A DNA stretch of 64,000 bases from Andrena cerasifolii (lineage: Eukaryota > Arthropoda > Insecta > Hymenoptera > Andrenidae). The notes beneath the pieces were generated by a model. It did no database searches. It worked only from the letters and a program-made list of their open reading frames with translations, and was not told where the DNA came from. The stretch spans positions 16,083,011-16,147,010 of the forward strand of contig NC_135125.1 of the NCBI RefSeq assembly GCF_050908995.1, given 5' to 3'. Each line of letters begins with the position of its first letter. Within the stretch, counting starts at the first letter, position 1. A program made the position numbers and the translations under genes. Of the stretch, positions 22,669 to 34,662 are shown piece by piece.

Positions 22669-25407
22669 TTAAGGGGGGAACCTTGTGTAAAATGAAATTT
22701 TTGAACATTTTTTTTTTTTTGTTTAAATCGATAGGAAATTTCCTCAGGAATACGGTAGAAAAGTTAGAAAGTGATCAGAGATGTTCTTGTACGTTATTTT
22801 CAAAATAAAGTGAACGGTTGTATTGGGCGGAGCGGCTCAGGTAGTCGGCCTTCGTCGGGCGCTCGGCCTTTCTGTCCCTTCTAACTGTGTTAAAACCTAT
22901 ACTAATGTACACCAGTTGTTAGACCCACCATAGCACTGCCTTTTTCGGCGTCTATACGTGTACATTTGTGTGTATAACGGTTTTGAAAAAGATGCCCCTT
23001 CGGCGAGGGGTCCTCGCTCATTGTCAGTTCAGCAGCGTCTCTTGAGTGAAATCGGTCGTTTACAGAGCCTTATACGAATATATACGAATAAATTGAAAAT
23101 GAGTCGAAAGCTGCAAGATAATAATCCAAATTATCGTCCGAATCGTCCCAGACGGCGAAAAGCTCCTAAAAAATTCGAATTTAAGAGTGCTGAGATAGAA
23201 AGTGAAAAGACGAGCGGAGGCGAAGGAACGAGCTCTTCTGCTAAGAAAATAAAAGCTACGTCGGCAGATGTAATTATTAATTTTACACATTGTTACCGAA
23301 TTATAGAATTCATAAGTGTTTTTAGTGCAATATCAGATATTTCTGTGTGCAAAACGTGTAAACAAAAACAAACATATGGAGAAACAGGCAGCCGTGGATT
23401 AGGTTTTAAAATCGCCGTTACATGTGCGTGTGGAACTGTTTTAATCAATTCGGGACCATTTCTAAATAATAGTTTCGAAATTAACCGCAGAATTGTGTTT
23501 GTGATGCGTTTACTAGGCGTGGCACGTAAAGGAATAAATATATTTTGCGGCATGATGGATTTAGGCTGTGAATTGAGTGTAAGTGCTTATGACGGCATTA
23601 TACAGCATATACATACCGCAGCGCAAAAAATGTATAATGACACGTGTCACAAAGCTGTTGAACAAGAAAAACAATTGAATGAAAAAAAGGAACAACCCTT
23701 GACAAGACTCAAAGTATCTGGAGACGGCTCTTGGAAAAAGCGAGGATTTTCTTCACACTACGGTGTAACGACGCTCATCGGTTATAACACGGGGAAAGTC
23801 ATCGATTTATTGGTGAAAAGTAGCTACTGCCAAATATGTACGTTTTATAAAAACGATAAAAAGAATCCCGAATATTTAGAGCACAAAGAAGATGGGCATT
23901 GTGCAGTAAATCACAGTGGGTCTTCGGGTAAGATGGAAGTAGATGCTGTAGTTGAAATGTTTCTTCGCTCTGAAGAATTACACGGAGTACGCTACAGTAA
24001 TTATATAGGAGACGGTGACGCTAAGACGTTCAAGGCTATACTCGATATTGAACCGTATGGTCATAATTTCAAAATTAAAAAGAACGAGTGCATTGGACAT
24101 GTGGAAAAGAGGATGGGCAGTCGGTTGCGCAATGTAAAAAAGAGTGCAAAATTAGGAGGAAAAGGAAAACTGACAGACGTGTTAATAAAAAAATTAACAA
24201 AATACTACGGTCTCGCTATTAGGCGTAACAGTGATTCTGTGATTGAGATGAGAAAGGCGATAATGGCAACATTTCATCACCTATCTTCGACAAATAAAAA
24301 ACCGCAGCACGACGATTGTCCCCCCGGCGCCGATTCGTGGTGTAAGTGGCGCGTCGCACAAGCCTCGGGGCAAGAATTTGATCATCCACCTCCATTACAC
24401 GAAGATGTACAAAAACATATTCGCCCAATTTATGAAGACTTGTCACGGGATGATTTGTTAGAGAGATGTTTAGGTGGACATACGCAAAATGCTAACGAGA
24501 GCTTTAACGCTATCGTTTGGCGTTTAGCACCTAAACATCTCAACTGCGGTATTAAAATTGTTGAAATAGCTGCTTTTTTGGCTGCCGGCCTGTTTAACGA
24601 AGGATTTTCGTTTGTCCTTCAAACAATGCAACAACTTAGCATAGTAATTGGACAGCAGAGCAAAAGGTTTGCCGAAAATGAGGACAAACGCCGTATTCAA
24701 CAGCAGGAGCGCCGCAGCCTTCCTTGGGCCAAAGAGGCTTGTGCTTCTCGAAAAGAAGAAAAAACGGCTGAGTTACAAGTTTTTGAAGAAGAGGAAGATC
24801 TATTTTATGGCCCTGGAATCGCAGATTAACAAAAAACTGCGGTAAGTCAAAATGAATTACGATTTTTCTGTTACTCAAATTTTAAACGCATTTTTCTCGA
24901 AACGCAAAATTTCGCATGCCGTGCAACGTAGCTCAAAAACTAATTACTCGATTTTTATGAAACTTGGCATATATATTCTATAAATAATTGGCCTCAGCAT
25001 GACGAGCTCCGATTTCTTTATTTTTTATGTAAAATATTGTTATTAACAATTGTTCATAACCGAAAATCCGTTTCTTTCTTCAAAACTTCGCCATTTTTGC
25101 AATTTTGAAAATTTTAATAAAAGAAAAATGTCATGCTGAGCGTTTTTGCATAAAGTAACTATTCCATTTTGATTTTTTTGTTTCAGATCATTTTTGTGCA
25201 TTGTACACTGCACGGCGAATTTACAGGATGCCATTTTCAAGCCGCCATTGCACCATTATTATTAACAATTAAAATTTATAAAAAATATATTTTTTTACAT
25301 TATAACGTTAATAAATGGTATTTCAAATTTTAAATCAATCTGCGCATTACATTTTCCAAAAAAAAATTCTTGAAAAACAGACCATTTACATAAGGTTCCC
25401 CCCTTAA
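22669..25407 (+). mobile_element. TTAA-flanked Mutator-like (MULE) DNA transposon, apparently complete
   Basis: A 2.7-kb element bounded by TTAA at 22669-22672 and 25404-25407. Just inside are inverted ends reading GGGGGGAACCTTGTGTAAA on the left and GGGGGGAACCTTATGTAAA on the reverse complement of the right (18/19 identical), followed by loosely matching T-rich subterminal DNA. The element carries a single long transposase gene. No 8-11-bp duplication typical of Mutator is visible outside the TTAA. Because TTAA is palindromic, its presence at both ends could be a 4-bp target duplication or part of the terminus. Confidence 0.85.
23099..24829 (+). CDS. Mutator-like (MULE) DDE transposase, uninterrupted
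   Basis: The frame is open from 22958. I place the start at ATG 23099 (MSRKLQDNN) because the preceding residues look like leader translation; this gives 576 residues. Order of features: a basic Lys/Arg/Pro-rich N-terminus (about 1-55); a zinc-ribbon-like cluster with CKTC and CACG (about 85-118); then a catalytic core with Asp209 in SGDGSWKKRG, Asp305 in YIGDGDAKTF, and Glu467 in GGHTQNANESFN preceded by Cys and His of the CLGGH motif. This D-D-E plus C/H arrangement is characteristic of MULE transposases of the kind often found in insect genomes. The C-terminus is a charged helix ending in an acidic stretch. There is no stop, frameshift or intron, suggesting a recent or domesticated copy. 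It would act in the nucleus on the element ends. Start choice is moderate confidence; family assignment is high. Confidence 0.9.
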   Translation: MSRKLQDNNPNYRPNRPRRRKAPKKFEFKSAEIESEKTSGGEGTSSSAKKIKATSADVIINFTHCYRIIEFISVFSAISDISVCKTCKQKQTYGETGSRGLGFKIAVTCACGTVLINSGPFLNNSFEINRRIVFVMRLLGVARKGINIFCGMMDLGCELSVSAYDGIIQHIHTAAQKMYNDTCHKAVEQEKQLNEKKEQPLTRLKVSGDGSWKKRGFSSHYGVTTLIGYNTGKVIDLLVKSSYCQICTFYKNDKKNPEYLEHKEDGHCAVNHSGSSGKMEVDAVVEMFLRSEELHGVRYSNYIGDGDAKTFKAILDIEPYGHNFKIKKNECIGHVEKRMGSRLRNVKKSAKLGGKGKLTDVLIKKLTKYYGLAIRRNSDSVIEMRKAIMATFHHLSSTNKKPQHDDCPPGADSWCKWRVAQASGQEFDHPPPLHEDVQKHIRPIYEDLSRDDLLERCLGGHTQNANESFNAIVWRLAPKHLNCGIKIVEIAAFLAAGLFNEGFSFVLQTMQQLSIVIGQQSKRFAENEDKRRIQQQERRSLPWAKEACASRKEEKTAELQVFEEEEDLFYGPGIAD

Positions 25408-27150
25408 AGGTTAATGTCTGATTTTCTACTTTCCTGTGTGGCTTGGAGACTATAGTAGACTCGAAGAAACGTTTCTGACAGACAAATTTACAGTTACAAA
25501 GTATTTTCTCTGTCTGTGCTCCATCAGCAACCCTTAATAGTGTGCTCTTGATGGCTCACACTTTCGTCGGGATAAATGATCTCTTAGGATCGTATCTTAC
25601 ACAAACGACTAGATAAATATCTGATACCTACGTTTCATTGTTTACTTTCAACGTGTAATAAGTAACGCAATGTTTTGGATTGGAAGCTGGGGTTAATTTC
25701 TTTGAGAAAGAATCTGTAGGGCTTTGTGTTGGTACTTTGTATGTCTGTATGCTTGGTTTGCGCGCGAATTTCTAATTTATGGAATGAATGAAATGGGTAA
25801 TTCACGTTTTATATTTAGTTATTCTTTTATTGTAAATATCTATTGGTTCCTAAGATTTTGTTTAATATTTGCGAAACAGTTATTTAGTGTTCGTAATACA
25901 ATTCGTGATTGCATATCACTCAGAAATTTAATTGCCAATGCTGTCATCTATTATTATTTTCAATGGAGTTGGTGTTTGAACGAAAAACAGGGTTCCTGAT
26001 TTTTTTCATACGTCACGAGGATGCAGAAAAATGCGAAGCAACGGTTCGAACGTGTGGAAAGGACTTTTCACCGGGGGTCATTCTTTTCATCGATGCTTTT
26101 CCACAGCGAAGTGCGTCCTTTCATTTCTTACGCGTTGCATAAGCTCATTAAGATCTTGATAACTCTTCCAACGTGACCTTGGGGAAAACCTTCTTTCATG
26201 GTATTTACAGTTGAAGAACGTTTAAATCGTAATCTGAAACGTTTCCGCGAATTTCTGCAAGACCTCTGAAGACGTTTTAACGAGATTCGTTATACCAGTA
26301 TTCAAACAATCATCTGCATCGTGTACTCGAATAATCTCCCCCGCGTACAATAATATCCTCGACACTTAACACAAGTGTTCGTTCATTTTATTATCAGCGT
26401 GTTACTAATTCTACAAACGCGCAATACTTTTCAAGCACACTTTTTACATTCAAATTTAAATATTACTCTCGCGACTATCCTAGCAACGCTCCCTTTAATA
26501 CCACTTCTTTGGTGCGGTATGGAAATACAAATTCATAACCAGAAACATTCGCAGAAGCACACGAAGACGTATATTTTTTTTACGACTGCCCTAATAATAT
26601 AATAAAACAGAATTGGAAAGCTCGCGTGCGCATCACAACGCGAAATCATTCCACCAGCCATGGTACTTTACTCCAAACGAAATTACATCGAGGATCGAGA
26701 TTGCCTCTGCACGCCAGCAGGACCTGGTCCTTCGTTAGCCAAGGATTAGGAAATTAATTACCAGGTTATTATCCGAATTTGTCGGGAATCCTTTCCCTCG
26801 CTTCGACGATATTAGTAAACCAGGAGTGTCGAACTTCCCCACTCCGAGAGCCGCACGAGTCGGGCCCCGGGTCAGCCGGTTCCCCCACTTATTTTTCTCC
26901 AGGCATTGCACGAGACCCGGCAGGGAGAGACTGCGGCACCCGGAGGAAAAATTCATCAGAGCGAAGTAGGTGTGGAGGGGGCCGTTCTCCTACGGCTCTG
27001 CGGAGCGGGCGAAGAGGAGAAGGAGCCACTGCGGCTCGGGAGCCGCTAGTTCGACACCCCTGTAGTAGACCTTCGCTTTTATCCCATTCCCATCTAAAAT
27101 CGCTCCCTTCTTCTCCCATCTGGCCGCTACTTCGGGCCTGAATTTCTCAC
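25408..27150. other. No gene seen
   Basis: AT-rich to about 26.7 kb, then GC-rich. The downstream exons of the minus-strand membrane-protein gene may lie here or farther left, but none was identified. Confidence 0.4.
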
Positions 27151-28313
27151 CTGAACTTGTTCAAGAAATATCCAGTCAGAACAGTCGCGACCACGATCAC
27201 GGCGCAGCCTATGTACGCGACTAAGTGAACGCAAAAGTTGCGAGCGAGTTCTTTCAGCTCCAAATTCGTAGCTTCTTCATAAAGCCTCTCATCCGCCACG
27301 TGGCACGCTCGTTCCTCTTTGCCCTTTGCTCGTTCGTCGACGCTGCCGCCTAGGACGAGGCAATCCTTGAGCAACCTTGCCAGTATTCTCAAGACTGTAT
27401 ACCCCCCCGTAGAACCAAGCTACTGGATGGCTTGTGTTAACTTTTGCCTTTGCCAGGCGATAACCTTCTCTGTCAACGGTGGTGGCGACACTCGAATCCT
27501 CGGCTGGCAATTTCCGCGTTTCGGTCGACGCGTTACCCTCGCTCGCCCCTTTTCCCGCGACCTTTTCACTTCCGCCGCTCTCATTAGATCTGCCCGCTGT
27601 TTCGCCAGCGAAATATCAGACAATCGTATACAACGTGGATGCGTTACGAAATTTCGTTCAGCTCACGCGCCGAAGAGATTTGACAGAAGTTATAGCAACG
27701 ACCTGCAGCTGGGAGCTCGCCAAACGATACTCTCCGTTTCTTTTTAGAAGCGTCCGCTCCGTAGCTCTCCGTCTCCGGCTCCTTCCTTTCAGCGCCCCTA
27801 TTCGTCGCGTTTCCCGTCGCGTCTCTCGCTGCAACGGAGTTACGGCAATTTTATTAATTTGTCAGCCGCGCTTTTCATTGCGTTAAGAATCGTCGGCGCG
27901 GAAAAATAAAATGCCGCCTCGCTGCCCGGCTGTTCCCGCCCTCCTTGTACCGAGATCGAGAGGTTGCTTATCGAGGAAACGAAGGGCACTTCGTAATGGT
28001 CCCTACGAATTGAATAACAAACTGTTTTGCGCGCGAGCGCCTTTCAAGGGGCGCCCGTTCTGAGAAAACTGTGGGTGAGACAGAAGGGGCAGAATTTATA
28101 GAACAGTCCGACCGGGGAGGAATATTTTTAATGGGACTGTAGTGAATCGTGGCTAATAGAAGGGTGGTGCGTGCACAGATTTTTCGCAAGGGTTGGATGA
28201 TACAGGGTTGAGGAGATATCATCATTGATCTTTACCTCTGACACTATTCCCCTTTTCCTGCTCTTCGTTATGTCCAGCGTTCCCCCCGACGGCCTCGCCC
28301 TCGCTGCTGTTGG
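27151..28313 (-). CDS. Two probable internal exons of an unidentified membrane protein (frame disrupted)
   Basis: Exon 28236-28313 (minus) has a clear acceptor (CTTTACCGCAG) and donor (CAGAG|GTAAAG) and encodes an acidic Gly/Glu/Asn linker. Exon 27151-27596 ends with a consensus donor (TTCAG|GTGAGA). The two join in compatible phase. The second exon encodes a Ser/Glu-rich linker, then REGYRLAKAKV and HPVAWFYGG. The frame then breaks at the C7 run 27402-27408 and continues as LRILARLLKDCLVLGG, a charged stretch, LKELARNF and a 23-residue hydrophobic segment (VHLVAYIGCAVIVVATVL...). Both halves look coding, so a one-base length error in the homopolymer is the simplest explanation; a true frameshift allele or pseudogene is the alternative. 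The acceptor at 27597 is the weakest call. Family not recognised, and flanking exons were not found. Confidence 0.4.
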
Positions 28314-29804
28314 CTGCGGTAAAGTAATACGTTACAGGGGCTACCGTTCGATTACGAGTCACTTAATCGCCGTGAAATATCGAAAATCGTTACACCCCCC
28401 CTGCACGCTCATCCTATTTCAGGAATTACATTTTCCGCGATGTTATTCGATATGTATATCGCGCGGGGAGCTGAAAGATTCGACCCTCCATTTTCCAACA
28501 CTTAATCTCGAGATGGACAGTCTGTTGCGATTCAGATCGCAGAATCTGATACCACTTGTGATACGCGGCCTGAGAGATCGAGGGAAGAAAGTAACGTGGG
28601 TAATGAGCACAGTGCACTACTGAACCTGTGCTTTTTTTCTTTCACAGTGCTGCTTTAAGCTTTAGCTACGAAAAGTGAATTTAGGGCCTTCCATTTAGCG
28701 ACCATTAGGCCTTTTGCTGATGTGCATACTTTGTGAAGTATACGAAGTAGCAAAAGTGTCTACTTTCATCGCTCTCACTGCTGAAAATCCAAAAACGGAA
28801 TATGAACGTCCATTTTTCGTGATTTCGTTGGTGGCAACTGGGACTACAGAACTGTCGAAGCAGAAAGGGTTATAAAGTTCAAATGCCCCCGTAAGATAAC
28901 GTTAGATAAGATTTGATATATTGGTTAAAAACAGGAAATGTCCACTATCCACTGGAACAAAAGTACGGAGTGTCCCCACTGTTTGTCTAAGCATGAGCTC
29001 CTGTCGTCAAGGTAAAACAAGAGATTATTTAAGAAGAAAATTATATAACAAAATTAAATTCATCGAACCTTGTTTCTTTATTGATAATGCCCATTTTCTG
29101 ACATTCCCTGTTTTTTTCTCCTTACTCTTCCATTATTAAAAACTCTTTAATCCTAATTCTACGGTATTGAACAGAGGGAACTGCCTCATCCGGCGCGGTC
29201 AATACGTATTTTCGAAATCCCCCGGAACGATTGAACGCCATCAGCGCGACGAAAAATTCGATGGAACGACTCGTTGCCCCTTTTCACCCTCCTCCCTCTT
29301 CTTACCCTCGTTTCTCTGCAAAGTAGTAGGAAATAAGCTTCAGACGCGGTTCAGACTGCCCTAAGGGTATTATTTAGGGGGAGAAGTGCTTACGGAATCC
29401 TTCTGCGCCTTGTGGGACAATCGATCCGTCATGTCTCGATCGACCCGACTTGGTCTGGATAATCGGCGAGGCAGAGAGTCAGAGGCTGCAAAGGGGCTGG
29501 GCCAAACGAAGGGAACGAAAGCCGAGGAGCACCGCGAAACGTGATTTGTCGTTATGAGCCGAGGTTACCGTGACAGGACCTCGCCGTTCGATGTTCCTCG
29601 CTATCGCATGTCGATCGACCACGATCGATAACGAGTGGCGCGAACGCTCGTAACGTGCACGGCCGAACGACGTTAACCTTGGGCCAGTTTTTCTCGCGAC
29701 CCTGTCGGGCGACATCCTTTTCATTCACTCCGCCGATGAGGGAGTGATGCCACCGTTGAATTTTAGGCAGCGCTGATCTATCAGCCGTCTTGCGAAACTC
29801 GATT

Positions 29805-30095
29805 GGGGAGACCGGGGCTAAAAGTTCCGGGGGTAAGTGGTTCCGACGGCTCTAACTTCAAAGTAAAAAGAGCGTTGTACTTTAAATTATTTTTTCCGTG
29901 TGACGTTGATCACGCCACTCTGTCGCCCACTTTAATAGCGTTCGCGACAGCGAATTGTGTGGTTGTAAGCAAGGACCTATTAGTCGCGTACCAGATAAGT
30001 AAAATTTTTTCTATCATTATTTTTTATTAACTACATTATTTTGCAGTCATTTTTTATGTTTTATCGAAATCGGAACTTTTAGCCCCGGTCTCCCC
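29805..30095. mobile_element. MITE with perfect 25-bp inverted ends
   Basis: GGGGAGACCGGGGCTAAAAG plus TTCCG at the left is exactly repeated in reverse complement at 30071-30095. The core is non-coding. No clear target duplication was found. Confidence 0.75.
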
Positions 30096-30143
30096 TACTA
30101 GGATTTAACAATCATATGTTCATTTTCCGAGAGTCAAACACTG

Positions 30144-30726
30144 CTAGGGTTACTAAACGTTACCCAAGAGAAGGACATGCCCTCCTTTTATCACTGAAAC
30201 GCAGTGTCCTCCTATCACCTAAAAATGTCCTTTTTTGTTTTATCCACAACTCGAGCGATCCACTCGCCTCGCTTTCACCGGGCAAAATTCCATTACTATT
30301 TACCAGATCCAAAACTGGAAAAGGAGGACGATTTAGGGCGAATTCCACTTAACCCCAAATTGCCCGCAACGCTCGTGGTTTTCGTTTCAAAATGTATGAA
30401 AATCTCCTGACATATGGAAGAGAAATCTGTGAAAGGGCCATTATCGGAAAATACAGGGTTTTAAATATAAATTACGACTCGAAAAACAGGAACATATATT
30501 TTATGATATTCATTTTATTACGGAATTCGACCTCAATCTGAAATCGTTTGAGAAGGAGGACGTAAGGTAAAACGAAATTTTAGATATCAACTTTGACTAT
30601 GTATAAAGTCTTTCTATCTATTACCTACTTTATTACCTTATTCTAATGTAATGCGAACAATATGTCCTCTTACATAATAAACCTGTTATTGTCCTCCTTT
30701 TTCATTTTTGGATTTGGCAACCCTAG
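30144..30726. mobile_element. hAT-like non-autonomous element (degenerate)
   Basis: Ends CTAGGGTTACTAAA and, from the right, CTAGGGTTGCCAAAT. The flanks AACACTGC and GACACTAC resemble an imperfect 8-bp duplication. Repeated TGTCCTCCTTTT-like stretches occur inside. Non-coding. Confidence 0.4.
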
Positions 30727-32165
30727 ACACTACTCACTGTATCCTCAGCTAAAAATTATCTTTCGAAACCAAGATTCCTTCCGAACCCTTTAATCGCTAC
30801 ATCACAATTTTCCGTCTGAAACTACACAGGCTCGAGGTTAAGGGATGATGGCCAATTATATAACGAAATTGTTGCATAGAGTGTAATGGAACATTGTTGC
30901 TACAAGTGTTGGAGGATTTAAGGAGAAGTTTGATCGGTACAAGCTTGCGGTATGCAATCCTTTAATTTACCCTCCCCTAGAACTTCGGTACACGGATTGA
31001 GTCGATATCCAAATTAACTGCCCCGCTATTCCAGCCATGTATCGATCGACTCCATGCACTCTGGGAATCTTCGACGAGACTCTTCCATTCTCGCGGCTGG
31101 TATCCGCTGTACAAGCATCGGTCCCGGCGCTTCCTCTGGGACACCGAGAAGAATCGAACACTGACTAGAAGTGAATTAGCAACCCTCTCTCCTCCGCCGG
31201 CGGTATTCCAATATCCTGTCGTCTATCGCGAAATGTCCGCCGAGTTTCGATCGCGCAACGTTCAGAGGAATCCGGCGAAGCTGTTTTGCAAGCGGTGAGC
31301 ACGGGTGGACGAGATCCTGGATCCGCGGCCCCCCTCGACGAGTCGACCTCTGCATTTAGAAATTGCCTCTTCGCTTTCCTCCGCGACTTCTTTAAGCCTC
31401 TCCAATCGGACGGATCAATTAAATATCGCTCTATCTCCCGCGGCTTACTCAGGCGGGAAGACTCGTCAACGGAATAGTTCTGAGATCTCCTCCATCATCG
31501 TTCCATCTACCGAAAAGATTTCTATCCCGAATCCCCCTCCGACTAACTCGCCCTTACCCACCCCAGCTACACGAGCAAGGAGCGTGTCTCTGATCGAAAA
31601 ATAACACGGTTAACGAGTTAATGGAACTCCCCCTTCGACTTTCGTCTAGGATGTCATACGAGAGCAGAAAGAACTGACCCCTTTTCCTGATACCCCTCGA
31701 CAGCTTTCGAAGTGTGTTCCCGGGGTATCGAAGACGTCGCCGACCAACCGAACAACAGCTTCGAGCAAACAGCAGCCAGGAATTGACGTGGCGTCAGGAA
31801 GAAGGAGCTATCCTCGCGTCGTCGGTTCGGCAACGGCCCTCGGGCATCTCTGTCGGCTAATATTTTCGCTTTTAATGGGGCGAAAAGCGTTGCGGCTAGG
31901 TGCCCGCACGAACGCTCTGCTATTTAGCTCCTCCTTTTCCTCGCGGTTTTACATTCACGCGAACCGATGCCTCCGCAGTCGGGTCGACTCAGGGGACGTA
32001 ACCACGTAACGAGCCGTCGTAAACGTTTCGAATTCAGAATGAATACGGGAGGCGAGGGAACGTTTTCAAGCGAGAATCTTGGTCGGGTGATAGTCGAAAG
32101 ATTAACGGGGTAAAGCTATCTCCAGGGGAGCTCGAATTTTGGCGCGTGAGCGAATCGATGCTCTT

Positions 32166-32780
32166 ATTAAATGCTAAGCTTTTTAGACCCGAAGCACTGG
32201 AGTGCGTCGAGTTTAACTTTAATTCCGTAGGTGCCATTTAATTGCATCGCTGATTTTAGCTTGAAAGTCGATGATTTGCACGTTTTTCTTTTCTGCTTCA
32301 ATGAACCTTCCCAGGTCCCCATGCAGGAGTCCAGGTTCTGTATACCAGTGCCGTTCCTGATATTTCCCATTGGCTTTGTGGCCTGCTCGCAATGGAATGA
32401 CATTCAATTACGCCGCGGATCTTTCCGTCGCATGGGAAACTACTGGGTAACTTTATCGCCCGTCGTTTTGGCGCGCATCGATGGGTTCCGAGACAGAAGG
32501 CACAGAGCCACTGCTCCGACGTATCAATAATAGACTTGCTATTACCCGTTTCGTCAAACAAAGATAATACAGCCCGCGGCTTAAGTACATGGCCCCAGTC
32601 GCCCGACGGGGGTGGGCTCAGAGTTTCCACGTCGATTCCCAACGAAGATCGGCTTATAAACGTGCTTCAAACATACAACGTTCCGATACAATTCCATACC
32701 GATAATGTCAAGATTGTCGAGTTCCAAGAAATTCCAGATAGGACCATAGTACAAGTCGATCGAGGAATGTCGTAAGGGGT
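32166..32780 (-). pseudogene. Possible degenerate coding remnant, unidentified
   Basis: Three overlapping minus-strand frames each hold a protein-like stretch, in order: one from about 32765 to 32585, one from 32642 to about 32300 containing EQWLCAFCLGTHRC, and one from about 32407 to 32219. The handover between frames suggests one old gene with two frameshifts. It abuts repeat family A. I do not recognise the protein; transposon or endogenous viral origin are both possible. Confidence 0.3.
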
Positions 32781-33115
32781 CGTTCCTGTTACCACGCCGA
32801 TAAATTCAGCGAAATTCAGGAATTTATTGCGACGAAAATAATCACAGTAATGGAATAAAACTTTTTTCTATTTATTAATCTACATTTCTACAGTAAATAA
32901 AAAATATAAATGTAATAAAATTGTTGCTTTTAAAATGCTTTTGAAAGCGGTCTTGATGACATGATTAAAAATTCATGCCTCGCTCGCGAAGGCGATTTTC
33001 AGCTGTTAGACTTATCTGAACCCAAAAATCTAAACAGGTTCTTGATCAGTATGATGTCGCTGTCGCTTGGACTATCATTAGTGATTTATCTTCAAAATTA
33101 ACCAAATGGTGGGCA
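32779..33115. repeat. Foldback repeat, family A copy 2 (one arm plus spacer)
   Basis: This matches the reverse complement of the right arm and spacer of the 261-1131 element: CGCCGATAAATT, AATGGAATAAAACTTTT, CTACATTTCTAC, TTTTAAAATGCTTTT, GCGGTCTTGATGACA, then scattered matches to about 33115. Only one arm is present. Numerous substitutions indicate an old copy. Confidence 0.65.
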
Positions 33116-33489
33116 AAATGTAAGAAAAATGTTTTATTGGCTTTTTTCTTTTGCTATTTTCGATTTTAAAAGTCGGTTAGACTCAATGAAAATACTTGGT
33201 TGTAGTCCCTGCGAGAGTATTAGGTGTGCAGAATAAGCAGGAAAATTTATGAAGCAATCGGTTCGATAGATTTTCAGATTTTATCTTCACGATGTGAAAA
33301 ATGACGTTTCGGGAAAAACGCGTTCAAAGTTTTCATCTATACAGGCCGAACTTCTCCACTCTTTACAAAATGCTTCTGTAGAAGCTAAAATACTCGGAAT
33401 TTTTCCAGGAAAATATAACAGTACCTTCTTGAGGATATGTACTTTCGAAAAAAGTTTAAAAAAAAACGATTTCTTCAAACCGTCTAACT

Positions 33490-33891
33490 GGAATGACCCT
33501 CTTTTTGGGGAATTTTTGTAAGGAAACTACACATGCAATCCTTTTCAAACTTTCAGGCTTTATTACTATGTATTTCAAGAAGTGCAATTATTGTGCAATA
33601 AAACTTAGTAACTGTAATAATATTATTCGTAATTTTATTAAAAACTATATTGTATTTCGCTTTCAAATCACAACAACGAACCCTATACTGCACGCAGTTG
33701 AACAACTTTCGCACCGAGGCTGCTCCGAAACACTTGCGCCATTTGGAATCACCGCGTTATTTTTATATATAAAAAAATGTTCGTTCACATCTTGAAAAAA
33801 AAACATAATATTATAGCCTGCGAGTTTTAAAAAGATTGCATGTATAGTTTCCTTACAAAAAATTACCCAAAAAGAACCTGGCTGCACAGAT
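33490..33891. mobile_element. Inverted-repeat element, possibly related to the 39-kb foldback
   Basis: Left GGGGAATTTTTGTAAGGAAA...CATGCAATC is mirrored on the right by GGGTAATTTTTTGTAAGGAA...CATGCAATC in reverse complement. Arms are about 80 bp. The subterminal TTTTCAAACTTTCAGG resembles TTTTCCAAACTTTCAGG in the 39.1-kb element. No TTAA border is seen, so the exact ends are uncertain. Confidence 0.5.
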
Positions 33892-34662
33892 AGCAGTTTC
33901 TCGGTATAATCCACTCAACAAGCCCCTAGAAATCAAGTTCGAATTCCCTCGTCGTTTATCCCAGAATCGTCGCCGGCCAAAAGTGGAGGCTACTAAAGAA
34001 TTCCAATGATTGACTTGCACCGTTTAGCCACGCGCTAATGGAAAAGGTCAGCTGCCACTTCCCGAATTTCATTCAATATAGACGCCGACTGTCTATTTCT
34101 TGCGAGGATCAATCCTTGCTTCCTCCTGCAACTCGATGCGCGCCGCTCGCAGGATTCCCCGCGGGCCATGATTTCGCGGATCTTACTTAACAGGGATGTG
34201 GGGAGGCGAAGGGCAGCGAACACGAACGCCAGTTGCAGACGCGACGACGACGGTTCCGAGACGGAGTAGCTTCTCGATGGTCTCGCGATGATGTAAGTCA
34301 GCCAGGCGATGTCCGTGGACGTGAAACGATAGCAATTTGACAGGTACGTCCTTCGAGGGATGCAAATCGGGATTTCGTCCAGCCGAAGCCAACCCCGCCC
34401 CATTGTCCGCTCGATAAATCCCCCAAGATTATTTTTCTCCACCCTCGCGGGCGTCCCCCGAGCGAATTTTTCAAGGCCTGCACCAGACACGTCAAGGCCG
34501 TGGATGACATAACTGGCTCGTGCACGGTGACTCAACGATTCTGTCTCGCGGAGGACTAACTAACGTGGTCTCTCGTTTTAATTACGCGCCGTTACTTTTC
34601 TTAATGAAAGTAGGGAAGATTGAGGTGGCAATGGATGACTCCACTCGCTAGAAGCCACGGTT

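Noticed and set aside
22958..23098. Upstream in-frame extension of the MULE transposase (47 residues)
   Set aside because: It lacks the basic composition of the mapped N-terminus, and the ATG at 23099 has a better context. Kept as leader.
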